Below are positions 17,176 through 26,267 of a DNA stretch of 64,000 nt, piece after piece. The notes under the pieces were generated by a model. That model was not told the origin of the DNA and made no database searches. It worked only from the letters and a program-made list of their open reading frames with translations. The translations under genes and the position numbers were made by a program. Within the stretch, counting starts at the first letter, position 1, and every line of letters starts with the position of its first letter. The DNA is from an uncultured Bacteroidota bacterium (lineage in GTDB: Bacteria > Bacteroidota > Bacteroidia > Chitinophagales > Chitinophagaceae): positions 1-64,000 of the forward strand of contig CAIYKV010000105.1 of NCBI GenBank assembly GCA_903926855.1, given 5' to 3'.

Positions 17176-18195
17176 TTAAAATCGGATACACCGAACCCTG
17201 TCCAAAGTGGAATTCCTTATTTTCAGAAAACCCCTATATGAAGCTGTGAGTTCAAGACCTCCACGCCAATTGGTAGCAGTATTTAATTTTGAAACATTGA
17301 CATCATAACTTACTCCGATACTCATATGATTGAAATCCATTTTCACAGCAGGAATAATGGCATCTCCCCATCTTAGAAAACTGCCGGCATAAAATATTAC
17401 GGGCTCTTCATCTTCGTATTGACGCACTTCCATGCCAAATAATGCACCTCCTAATATCTGTCTGCTACCATTTTGTGTGATATAATCTGCAAAGCTGATA
17501 AAATGTCCTCTTTCTCCCAGCATCCCACTCAAGCCAAAATTCAGAGAGAATTTTGGAGATAAAAAATCTGCAGAAGTGGTTGTTAAGGAATGGATAACTG
17601 GTTTGGCAAAATGGGCTAATCCGGCAGCCATATAAAACCTGTTTTGATTTCCTAATTGTGTACTAAAGCAAAGCCCTGTAGATACATCCCAATAGGAATA
17701 ACCGGTATTGGTCAGGATTTGTGAACTGGCGTTTGAAGCGCTATACGACCCGTTCACAAATTGATCCCCAAATTTCAATTGAGTTGGATCGAACTGGCTG
17801 AAAACAGGGCCGCCCATAAATGCCAGTGATAGATACGTATCTTTTTCATCATCTAGTGATTTATGAAAATTAATGACAGGTAGAATCTGTGTTCTTTTGA
17901 GGCGGATATCTCCTGCAGCATCCATACTCATCTCAGAACCGATGGTGAGAACATCATTGTGTTGGCCGATAGGTATTTTATGTTCAATGCCAAGTGCTGT
18001 TGTTCTGAATGGAACTGTAATACTCGCCCATTGATCGCGGTAAGCCATAGAAACACGCAGGTCGCCGGTAAAAACACCGGCCAGAGCAGGGTTGCGCAAT
18101 AGGGGCTGTTCATAAAACTGAGAAAAAGTAAAATCCTGTGCATGACACAGGGTAAACAGCCCGATTGTTACGATGAAGAGTAGCGCTTTTTTCAT
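17176..18195 (-). CDS. PorP/SprF family type IX secretion system membrane protein
   Basis: A 339-residue outer-membrane beta-barrel-like protein with a signal peptide (ending LCHAQ), then the family opening FTFSQFYEQPLLRNPALAGVFTGDLRVSMAYRDQW, which is diagnostic for PorP/SprF. The rest alternates short strands and ends with an aromatic-terminated strand. PorP/SprF proteins are usually encoded next to large T9SS type B cargo and are needed for its surface display. That is the arrangement here: it starts 17 bp after the giant repeat protein gene on the same strand, so the two are surely one operon. Confidence 0.93.
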   Translation of the reverse strand: MKKALLFIVTIGLFTLCHAQDFTFSQFYEQPLLRNPALAGVFTGDLRVSMAYRDQWASITVPFRTTALGIEHKIPIGQHNDVLTIGSEMSMDAAGDIRLKRTQILPVINFHKSLDDEKDTYLSLAFMGGPVFSQFDPTQLKFGDQFVNGSYSASNASSQILTNTGYSYWDVSTGLCFSTQLGNQNRFYMAAGLAHFAKPVIHSLTTTSADFLSPKFSLNFGLSGMLGERGHFISFADYITQNGSRQILGGALFGMEVRQYEDEEPVIFYAGSFLRWGDAIIPAVKMDFNHMSIGVSYDVNVSKLNTATNWRGGLELTASYRGFLKIRNSTLDRVRCIRF

Positions 18196-18212
18196 GATGG
18201 TACTTTTAAGAT

Positions 18213-21200
18213 TTATTTTATGATTGCCACATTCCCTTTAAATACAAATGAGTTTCCTTTATCACAAACTGCCTCACACAAGTAAACAAATACATCAGTG
18301 TTAGATAATTTGCCTCTTACCCTTCCATCCCATCCGGCAGATTTATCACCAGTCTGGAAATTTGTTTTTTCAAACACCAATTCCCCCCATCTGCTGAATA
18401 TTTTCATACTTTTTATTAGTTTGATACCCCGACCCTGAACAATTAGTACATCATTGACACCATCACCATCTGGTGTAAATGCATTTGGCACAAATAATTC
18501 TGAACCGGAACAAAATGTTTTTATATTGATAGTATCTGTAGTTATACAACCGAATTGATTGGTTGCCTTACAGGTAATAGGCTCATCTAAAACTACTTTA
18601 GCTTCAGGCGAAGCACAATTCATACAACTAAACTCCGCCACCCCGCCCCATTGCCAGGCTACGATATCTGAAGGAAGAACACCCGTATTCAATTGAATAG
18701 TAGCTCCTGACGGAATTGTAGTATCCTTGCCAATATGTATAGGAGTTGGCTCTCCAACTACTATTTTAATAGATGCTGTATCAGCAAAACATTGAAGGGC
18801 GTCTTTACCAATTACATGATAAACTGTTGTACTGGCGGGTGATGCATAAGTGGAGGAACTATTGTATCTACTAAGACCAGGTGCAGGTAGCCATTCATAC
18901 GTAGCAGCTCCTGAAACATTTATTAATTTATTGCTACCGATGCAGATTGAATCAGCAGGTTTCAAGGTTAATTTAAAGGGTTCTATCACATGAACACTTG
19001 TAGATATCGTATTACTGCATCCATATTGGTTATACCCGATAACAGTGTATTGAGTACTCTTTAATGGTAGAATAGAAACACTAGTACAATTGCTGCAGAT
19101 CATGCTATCATTTTGATCTTTCCAGATATAACTCATAGCACCTGTAGCAGACAATTCTAGCGCATTACCTTTACAAACATAGTTATTGGCAGGAAGCGAA
19201 ATGGTAGGTAATGAATGGATACTCAATTGTTTGTAGGCAGAGTCATAGCAACTATTCACCGTTGATACAACCAGCTGTAAACTATATTGACCAGCTGAAT
19301 AATATTGAATACTGATAACCGAATCAGTTGCCGTAGTTCCATTGCCTAAATTCCAATACGTTTTTGAAATGGAGTCTTGAGAATTCACAATCGATTTAAT
19401 CTCCATTAATTTATAGGCGCAGGCATCGTTGATGGCATTGATATTTGCCTGTGGATATTGATAGATTTGAACATTGAACTTTGCACTTAGCGTAGCACTG
19501 CATCCAATGCTATTTTCAACTGTAAGTCCCGCTTCATAATTTCCCGCTTGCGTATACACCTGTTGAACTGATTTTTGGTTCATCAATCCGGCAGCCGTTG
19601 GTTGTAAACTTGTATTTACCATCCAGTTCCTTTTTGTGATTGGGAAAAATGAGGAACTGGTATCAGTAAATGTGTAATTGGTTTTTGAACATTCATTCAA
19701 TGCGGCGACAGTAAAGCCTGTTTTTATTGAATCTATTTGAATCGTATCTTTTGCAGGAACGGATATGGCACAATGGTTAGCACTCAGCAGCGTAAGCTTA
19801 GGTAAATAAACACCAGGAGTAGTGTAGGTATGGTTGATTTTTTGTACCGGGCTGGTTAATATGGTTCCATCCCCAAAATTCCAACGGATAGAATCAGTAA
19901 GTGTGGTAACTGGTGTAAAAGCAATCGTTGTGTTAGATCCGCAAAAATTTCCTCCTTTGTATTGAAGGGCTATTGAGGGTGCATTTATATGAACTATGGC
20001 TGTATCCAGATAACTACAACCACCTGGTTGTATTGCCAGCATGGTTACTGTATAATCTCCATTTGTAGAAAAAATATGTGATATGGTATCGCCAGCACCA
20101 ACACTGCCATCTCCCCAGTTCCATTTTGTTTGGGAACTGGCAGTATCCATATTGGTAAATGAAACCGTAAATGGCAGGCATCTTCCTATAGTATCTGATA
20201 TTGATACATGACCAGGTTTTTGTGATACAATTGAAATAGTTTTTTGTATCGAATCCGAACAGGTAATATCAGGATGGGTACTCCATACTTTTAATTGCGT
20301 ACTATAATTTCCTGGCAAACTAAACGAATGCGTAAGTGTAGAAGCACTTGATATAGATCCGTCACCCAGATTCCACTGGAAAGAAAGAGTGCTGTCTGAA
20401 AGATTCTGAAGTTGTATAGGTATTCCAATACAATTATTATTAACCAGAGAATTGAATACTGATTTAACGGAAGGATAGATTTTTAATTTTCTATTGATGA
20501 CCGAATCGCTGCAAACGCCGTTTATCGTATTAGCGATTAAATAACTACCTGACTGTTGATATGTGTGTGAAATATCGCCAGGTGTATTGGTGGTTTGTAT
20601 AGATGAGCCATCGCCAAAATCCCATTTGTATTGGGTGGAAGTATTCGTTTGGTTATGCAGAACCAGGGTAAACGGAGTTCCACAGGCGGCCGTGTCTGCC
20701 AGTGTAAGATCTGTTTTCAGCTGATTGGGTAATGCGGTAATAGGGAAGGTTGCTGAATCCGTTCCACAACCATTAGTTGCCAGTATTCTTGCTAAGAAAA
20801 CTGTTTGGTTCCCTGTATGATATATATGTAAATAGGAGCCCGTAGAACCTGTGATACTATCTACCCCATCTCCATAATTGATCTGATACTGAGCCTGACT
20901 GCTGGCCGATTGATTAGTAAAGATTACTTTCATTGGAGAACAACTATTCAGAATTTTTCCCGTAAAAGCGGGTTTTATTTTGGTGGTAACGATAATCTGT
21001 TTTTGAATAGTAAGGGTATCGCAATACTGGAATGCTTTCAGCGAAATAGTATAAGTAGTGTCTCTTCTGTTTATTGATGAAGGAAAGCTTATAGAGCCAG
21101 GCTGAACCAGATTAGATGACTGATTGTTTCCTAAATTCCACTGATACTGAAAGCCAGCTAATTGAGGAGTTGCATTAGTGATGGTAACAGAAAGCGGGCC

Positions 21201-24200
21201 GCAACCTGCTGTATCACTCAGGGTAAAAGAAGGCTGAGGCGAATCAAATAATTTTACAATGGTTATTGTACTATCAACACCACAATTAAACAGGCTGGTT
21301 GCTTTTAGTTTAATGATGGCAGAATCTTTTGATAATAGTATACCTGGGAAGCGATTACCAGACCCTGTATATTTTTCATTCGTATACCAATCATAACTCA
21401 TCTCGCTAAGCACCAGCGGGTTGATAATACTGCTATCAACCGTAAATGGGCTACAACCCTGCAACCGGGAGGTTATCACGCTTGCTTTAGCAAGAGGATG
21501 TACAAAAGCAGTTACACTGAAGATTGATCCGATACAACCATTTGATACCGGGGTTACCATATAAGTAACTGTTTGGCTGACAGAAGTTGTATTTATTAGG
21601 TTACCATTGATAACAGAATTATTTAGAGCACTGCTTGTACCGGTTACGCCGTTGCTTGGGGTAGGGCTGTTCCAACTAAATAGAGTTCCTGCTGGCAAAA
21701 TCCCATTGACTCCGTTTACTGGAGTGATTGCAAATACTGAACCACTGCAGCTTGCTAAACTTAAAGGGGAAATAGAGGGAGCAGGGTTTATTGTGACTGT
21801 TACCGTAAAGGTGTTACTTATGCAATTCCCGTAAACCGCAGATACCAGATAAGTGGCTGTCTGAGGAATATTTGTTGTGTTAATAAGACTACCATTAATC
21901 GATTTTGCATTGGTAGCCCCCATCCCTCCGCTGATACCTTCTTTTACAGAGGGTGCAGACCAGGAATAATTTGTATTGTTCGGTATAATACCATCAACTC
22001 CATTAGCCGGACTAATCGTAAATATTGTACCACTGCAAATAGTAGTAGAGAGAGAAGTGATGGCAGGAACCGGGTTATTATAAACAGTTGTGGTAAATGG
22101 CGAGCCAAAACAAGATCCTGAAACAGGAGTGATGATATAAGCTACAGACTGAATAGTACTCGTACTATTCACTAAGGAATCAAAGATGAATGTAGCATTT
22201 GAAACACCGCTTCCACTGGATACTCCATTTGTAATGGAAGGAGCAGACCAGCTATATAGTGTTTGGTCAGGTATATTTCCATTGATGCTGTTAACCGGAG
22301 CAATGGAGAATGCTGCCCCATTGCAAATCACAGCGCTCATTGGAGAGATTGAGGCCACAGGGTTAACGGTTACGGTTAGTGTAAATGAGGATCCATTGCA
22401 GGAACCTGAAATGGGTGTTATACTGAATGTGGCTGTTTGAGATTGATTGGTTGGATTGGTAAACAAGCCAGTGATGATTGTGGAATTAACTCCACTCAGC
22501 CCACCTGATAAACCTCCAGTTACGGAAGGGGCGCCCCAACTATATAAAGTCCCATAAGGAACACCATTATTTGAGCCATTAGATGGACTCAGGCTGAATG
22601 CTACTTCACTGCAAATAGTATTACTCATAGCATTGATCGCAGCTATTGGGTTTACACTGACAGTTAATGTGAAAACTGTTCCTGTACAATTACCTGAAAC
22701 AGGAGTTATCATGTATGTGGCAGTTTGGGCAGTTGTGTTAGAATTGATCAGAGAGCCAGAGATGATAGCTGAATTAGTGGCGCTATCTCCATTAGTTAAA
22801 GTGCCAGATACAGCAGGAACAGCCCATCTGTATAGAGTACCTGCCGGAATAACACCCTGTATTCCGTTTACCGGATTAATAGTAAAGGAGCTGCCATTGC
22901 AGACAACAGCAGTCAAGCTAGTAATAGAAGCAGATGGATTGATATTTACTGTTACGGAAAATGTATTACCAATGCAATTGCCGGAGATAGGGGATATGGT
23001 ATAAATAGCAGTTTGAAGACTATTTGATTGATTGAATAAAGTGCCACTGATGAGTGTAGACATAGTTGAACTGCTAAACCCAGTTACACTAGCTGTTACG
23101 GATGGGGAAGACCATAAGTAATTGGTTCCTGCTGGAATAACCCCATGAATTCCTTCAAGTGGTGTAATTGCGAAATCAGTACCCGTACAGATGGTAGCAG
23201 TTAATTCGGTAATAGAAGCCACTGGGTTAATGGAAACAATAAGTGTAAAAGGAGAAGCTGTACAATTTCCGTAAACAGGTGTTACAGAATAGGTAGCTGT
23301 TTGAACAGTATTTGAATTATTAACCAGTGTTCCTGTAATAGTAGCAGCGGAGTTTCCGGATAATCCCCCATTCAGATAACTGGTAAGGGATGGAGCAGGC
23401 CATGTATATAAAGTTCCCGGAATTACGATCCCATTCATGCTATTTGCAGGGTTCACACTGAATGGTGTATTACTGCAAGTAGTGGCTGTTATGGCACTTA
23501 TCGTATTTACCGGGTTAATTGCTAAGGTTATCGTGAATGATGCACCAATACAATTTCCGGATAGTGGACTAATAGAATAAGTTGCTAGTCCAAGCTGGTT
23601 GCTTGTATTCAGTAAAGTGCCGGTAATACTATTGCCTGCTCCACTATTGCCACTTGTAAAACCAGTACCTGTTGGAGTTAACCAGGTATAGCTTGTTCCG
23701 GTAGGTATAGTCCCGTTTATACTATTGGTGGGTGTGATGGAAAAACTGGCACCGCTGCAAATAGTGCCAGATATAGCAGAAATCGTTGCTACAGGGTTTA
23801 CGGTAATGATTAGTGTGAATGGGATACCTGCACAATACGTACCGCCAGGTAATTGAGAATACGGGGTAATTGTATAGGTTACAACAGCATTCGTATTTGC
23901 AGAAGTATTCACTAGTGTGTCATGTATATTTCCAGTTCCGCTTGCCGTGTTTCCCGTTACAGAACCCGCGTTAATGGAGGATACCCAGGAGAATGTACTT
24001 CCGGGTAAGGAAGAAATGGGTAAATATAGTAAGGCCTGATTGGAACAAATGGTTTGAGTTGTATCGGTACCTGTGTTATTTGGAAGTATTCTGATGATGA
24101 TTGAATCGATAGCTGGTGATGCGGGGCAAGATCCTGTTGTATTTATATTTCCTGATCCGGTTAAATACAAAGTGATGTTATTTTTTGCTTTATCATTTGC

Positions 24201-26111
24201 GCTGAATGAATAATTTGTGGTAAGCAAATTAGGGTTAGAAAATGTTCCGGTTCCATTGGTAGACCATGCGTAAGTGTTGGTAACAGCAGAAATTTTTGCA
24301 GATAAATTGATAACAGTTGCTTGATTACAAAAGGTGATATCATGAATCCCCTGAATAGTATCGGATGGGATGATATTTTTATAGATAAGCTGTGTATCTG
24401 AACAGGTAATGCCATTGGTAGTATATTGAATAGCTACTGAATAAGCGTAACCATCTGAAAGTTGTACATACGGAAATTGTGCATTTGCAGAACTTCCGGT
24501 TTCATAAGCAAAGCTTCCACCATTTGATTGAATACTCCATAGGTAGGTATCAGACAAAAGAGCAGCACTGTATACTGGTGTAAAAGGATTCTGATCAAAA
24601 TGAATGGATCCGTTATTACAGGCAATCACATCGTTTTGTAACCGAACACTTGCGGTTGTGAGTATTTTAGTAACTCCTTGTGTGCATCCATTAGAGGTTA
24701 CTGAATAACTGATCAGTGCAGATCCAGCGCTAAGCATGGTAACCAAACCTGCATTTGTAATAGCAGCTACTGCGGTATTATTACTGGTCCAGATTCCCCC
24801 AGGTGTTATATCAGTAAGCGTTAGAACGCTTCCTATACAAGCTCCGTTGCCACCATTGATCGCGGCAACAACAGGTGTTGAATTAATCGATACTGTGGTA
24901 GTTGAAGTTGCAGTACATCCTTTCGCATCGGTAAGTGTGAGTGAGTAGGTGCCCGTAGCGGCAGTAGTTACAGATGGAACAGAGGGTGCGGAAATAGAAG
25001 ATGAGAAACCATTTGGCCCGCTCCATGTATATGAGTAAGGGGTAGTGCCACCAAGTGCTGTAGCACTTAATGGCAGATTATTGCCAGAACAAATCGGGCT
25101 ATTACTGCTGATATTGACAGTGGGAACTGTGTTTACCCTCAATGAAATGGCATTGGAAGCAGTAATGCAGGTATTACTTGATAAGCTGGACACATCTGGC
25201 CCAACCAGAACCCTGTAATAAGCCCCATCGGTTGCACTGACATTTGATAAGGAAAAATTATTGGCTGAGGGTCCGGGTGTACCGATATTGTTCCATGTAA
25301 CCCCATTATCTATACTTTTCTGCCATTGGTAAGCAGGGCTGGTAAACGGACTGTTAATAAGGGATGTGGAGATGGTGGTACTAGATCCGGAACAAATACT
25401 AGAAGAAGTATTCAATGAAATGGTTGCCTGTGGTGTACAAGCAGTAAAAAGAATATCATCCAAAGCAAGATCATTGCCACAGGCATTAGCTCCACCCCAA
25501 AAATCAACCATTTCCAGTACAAGAGAAGTTGTTCCGGCAGGTAACGTAAATTGAAAGCCATATTGTTGCCAATTTGCCGGGCCGTTATTTGGGGATAATG
25601 GAAGATTACCAGTGTTATAAGTTGCAAGCAGAACACCTGAAGTATTTTTGATATTGAATATAACGTTTGCATACACAAGGCCACCACCACAAACTCCAAT
25701 AGTATTGGGGGTATTTGCATTAGCGAGCCAGGCTGAAAAATTAAAAGTGGATCCAGAACAAAGGCCGGTAACGGTTTCTTTAAAAAAAAGTGATTTCCCG
25801 CCTCCCGCATTTACCAAAAACATATTTCCATTGGTATTCCCTGTATGATCACCACCTTTTGTCCATTCGGCTTTACCTGCATTTTGAAAAAGCGGGGTTA
25901 ATACATAATTGCCATCAGTTCCAACATTTCCAAAATTATAATTGGTAGTACCAGCTGGTGCAGTAGAGGTAGAAGAACTGGTTGCGCCCTGCCCAAAATC
26001 CTGCTTAAAAACAGGCGCCAGCGCGTTGTTGGGACAGAGTTGTGGTAATACACGAAAGCAGAACCACAACATACAGATCCCTGTTAACAGGATGTGTTTG
26101 TAGGCTTTCAT
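18213..26111 (-). CDS. Giant T9SS-secreted repeat/PKD protein with type B gliding-motility C-terminal domain
   Basis: A 2632-residue exported protein. A signal peptide is followed by an adhesin-like N-terminal region (about 30-230) and Ig-like segments. Nine tandem repeats of about 95 residues span about 675-1540, each opening with NPxxxIxxxxxxxCxG and ending in SGxCxGxxFTxTV. Eight or nine PKD-type domains follow to about 2240 (WDFGDGSS, WNLGDGS, WNWGDGS, WNFGDGT), then three Cys-bearing Ig-like modules. The type B domain begins FVPNAFTPDGDGVNDVL near 2540. Such proteins are transported by T9SS and displayed as surface adhesins, SprB-like. The PorP/SprF partner is immediately downstream. The ligand is unknown. 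Confidence 0.95.
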   Translation of the reverse strand: MKAYKHILLTGICMLWFCFRVLPQLCPNNALAPVFKQDFGQGATSSSTSTAPAGTTNYNFGNVGTDGNYVLTPLFQNAGKAEWTKGGDHTGNTNGNMFLVNAGGGKSLFFKETVTGLCSGSTFNFSAWLANANTPNTIGVCGGGLVYANVIFNIKNTSGVLLATYNTGNLPLSPNNGPANWQQYGFQFTLPAGTTSLVLEMVDFWGGANACGNDLALDDILFTACTPQATISLNTSSSICSGSSTTISTSLINSPFTSPAYQWQKSIDNGVTWNNIGTPGPSANNFSLSNVSATDGAYYRVLVGPDVSSLSSNTCITASNAISLRVNTVPTVNISSNSPICSGNNLPLSATALGGTTPYSYTWSGPNGFSSSISAPSVPSVTTAATGTYSLTLTDAKGCTATSTTTVSINSTPVVAAINGGNGACIGSVLTLTDITPGGIWTSNNTAVAAITNAGLVTMLSAGSALISYSVTSNGCTQGVTKILTTASVRLQNDVIACNNGSIHFDQNPFTPVYSAALLSDTYLWSIQSNGGSFAYETGSSANAQFPYVQLSDGYAYSVAIQYTTNGITCSDTQLIYKNIIPSDTIQGIHDITFCNQATVINLSAKISAVTNTYAWSTNGTGTFSNPNLLTTNYSFSANDKAKNNITLYLTGSGNINTTGSCPASPAIDSIIIRILPNNTGTDTTQTICSNQALLYLPISSLPGSTFSWVSSINAGSVTGNTASGTGNIHDTLVNTSANTNAVVTYTITPYSQLPGGTYCAGIPFTLIITVNPVATISAISGTICSGASFSITPTNSINGTIPTGTSYTWLTPTGTGFTSGNSGAGNSITGTLLNTSNQLGLATYSISPLSGNCIGASFTITLAINPVNTISAITATTCSNTPFSVNPANSMNGIVIPGTLYTWPAPSLTSYLNGGLSGNSAATITGTLVNNSNTVQTATYSVTPVYGNCTASPFTLIVSINPVASITELTATICTGTDFAITPLEGIHGVIPAGTNYLWSSPSVTASVTGFSSSTMSTLISGTLFNQSNSLQTAIYTISPISGNCIGNTFSVTVNINPSASITSLTAVVCNGSSFTINPVNGIQGVIPAGTLYRWAVPAVSGTLTNGDSATNSAIISGSLINSNTTAQTATYMITPVSGNCTGTVFTLTVSVNPIAAINAMSNTICSEVAFSLSPSNGSNNGVPYGTLYSWGAPSVTGGLSGGLSGVNSTIITGLFTNPTNQSQTATFSITPISGSCNGSSFTLTVTVNPVASISPMSAVICNGAAFSIAPVNSINGNIPDQTLYSWSAPSITNGVSSGSGVSNATFIFDSLVNSTSTIQSVAYIITPVSGSCFGSPFTTTVYNNPVPAITSLSTTICSGTIFTISPANGVDGIIPNNTNYSWSAPSVKEGISGGMGATNAKSINGSLINTTNIPQTATYLVSAVYGNCISNTFTVTVTINPAPSISPLSLASCSGSVFAITPVNGVNGILPAGTLFSWNSPTPSNGVTGTSSALNNSVINGNLINTTSVSQTVTYMVTPVSNGCIGSIFSVTAFVHPLAKASVITSRLQGCSPFTVDSSIINPLVLSEMSYDWYTNEKYTGSGNRFPGILLSKDSAIIKLKATSLFNCGVDSTITIVKLFDSPQPSFTLSDTAGCGPLSVTITNATPQLAGFQYQWNLGNNQSSNLVQPGSISFPSSINRRDTTYTISLKAFQYCDTLTIQKQIIVTTKIKPAFTGKILNSCSPMKVIFTNQSASSQAQYQINYGDGVDSITGSTGSYLHIYHTGNQTVFLARILATNGCGTDSATFPITALPNQLKTDLTLADTAACGTPFTLVLHNQTNTSTQYKWDFGDGSSIQTTNTPGDISHTYQQSGSYLIANTINGVCSDSVINRKLKIYPSVKSVFNSLVNNNCIGIPIQLQNLSDSTLSFQWNLGDGSISSASTLTHSFSLPGNYSTQLKVWSTHPDITCSDSIQKTISIVSQKPGHVSISDTIGRCLPFTVSFTNMDTASSQTKWNWGDGSVGAGDTISHIFSTNGDYTVTMLAIQPGGCSYLDTAIVHINAPSIALQYKGGNFCGSNTTIAFTPVTTLTDSIRWNFGDGTILTSPVQKINHTYTTPGVYLPKLTLLSANHCAISVPAKDTIQIDSIKTGFTVAALNECSKTNYTFTDTSSSFFPITKRNWMVNTSLQPTAAGLMNQKSVQQVYTQAGNYEAGLTVENSIGCSATLSAKFNVQIYQYPQANINAINDACAYKLMEIKSIVNSQDSISKTYWNLGNGTTATDSVISIQYYSAGQYSLQLVVSTVNSCYDSAYKQLSIHSLPTISLPANNYVCKGNALELSATGAMSYIWKDQNDSMICSNCTSVSILPLKSTQYTVIGYNQYGCSNTISTSVHVIEPFKLTLKPADSICIGSNKLINVSGAATYEWLPAPGLSRYNSSSTYASPASTTVYHVIGKDALQCFADTASIKIVVGEPTPIHIGKDTTIPSGATIQLNTGVLPSDIVAWQWGGVAEFSCMNCASPEAKVVLDEPITCKATNQFGCITTDTINIKTFCSGSELFVPNAFTPDGDGVNDVLIVQGRGIKLIKSMKIFSRWGELVFEKTNFQTGDKSAGWDGRVRGKLSNTDVFVYLCEAVCDKGNSFVFKGNVAIIK
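21500..24085 (-). repeat. Nine tandem ~288-bp coding repeats inside giant adhesin gene
   Basis: The conserved NP codons recur near 23800, 23520, 23235, 22950, 22660, 22370, 22080 and 21790, a steady 280-290 bp step. A more divergent first unit begins near 24085. Each unit encodes about 95 residues with an invariant Cys after the opening strand and a second Cys in SGxC. The copies differ at many positions, so this is old domain duplication, not a fresh expansion. Confidence 0.9.
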
Positions 26112-26131
26112 AGGAATAGGATACCCTAATT

Positions 26132-26137
26132 TACGAA
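26132..26137 (-). promoter_or_regulatory. TTCGTA box upstream of giant adhesin gene
   Basis: The minus strand reads CCTTCGTA, with TTCGTA 21-26 bp upstream of the ATG. It matches the position of the same string before the DUF4836 and PDZ genes. Candidate -7 element; no clear -33 box. Confidence 0.25.
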
Positions 26138-26267
26138 GGAAATAGTCCTTGAGTTTCCTCTGAAAACAATCTCAGTTAAAATACATTTTAGGTGGGTTTA
26201 ATCACCCTTTTTTAGCATTGATATTTTATCGCTTTCTTTGTAGTAGTTTATCTATCAATTCGTCGCT

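Noticed and set aside
22633-23004. Rightward 123-residue open frame, with similar frames at 21607-21834 and 22186-22440
   Set aside because: They are antisense to the giant adhesin repeats and recur because the repeats recur; composition reflects the reverse strand of Thr/Ser/Pro codons.
21500-24085. Regular repeats considered as a possible CRISPR array
   Set aside because: Period is about 288 bp, the whole stretch is open in one frame and encodes protein modules.
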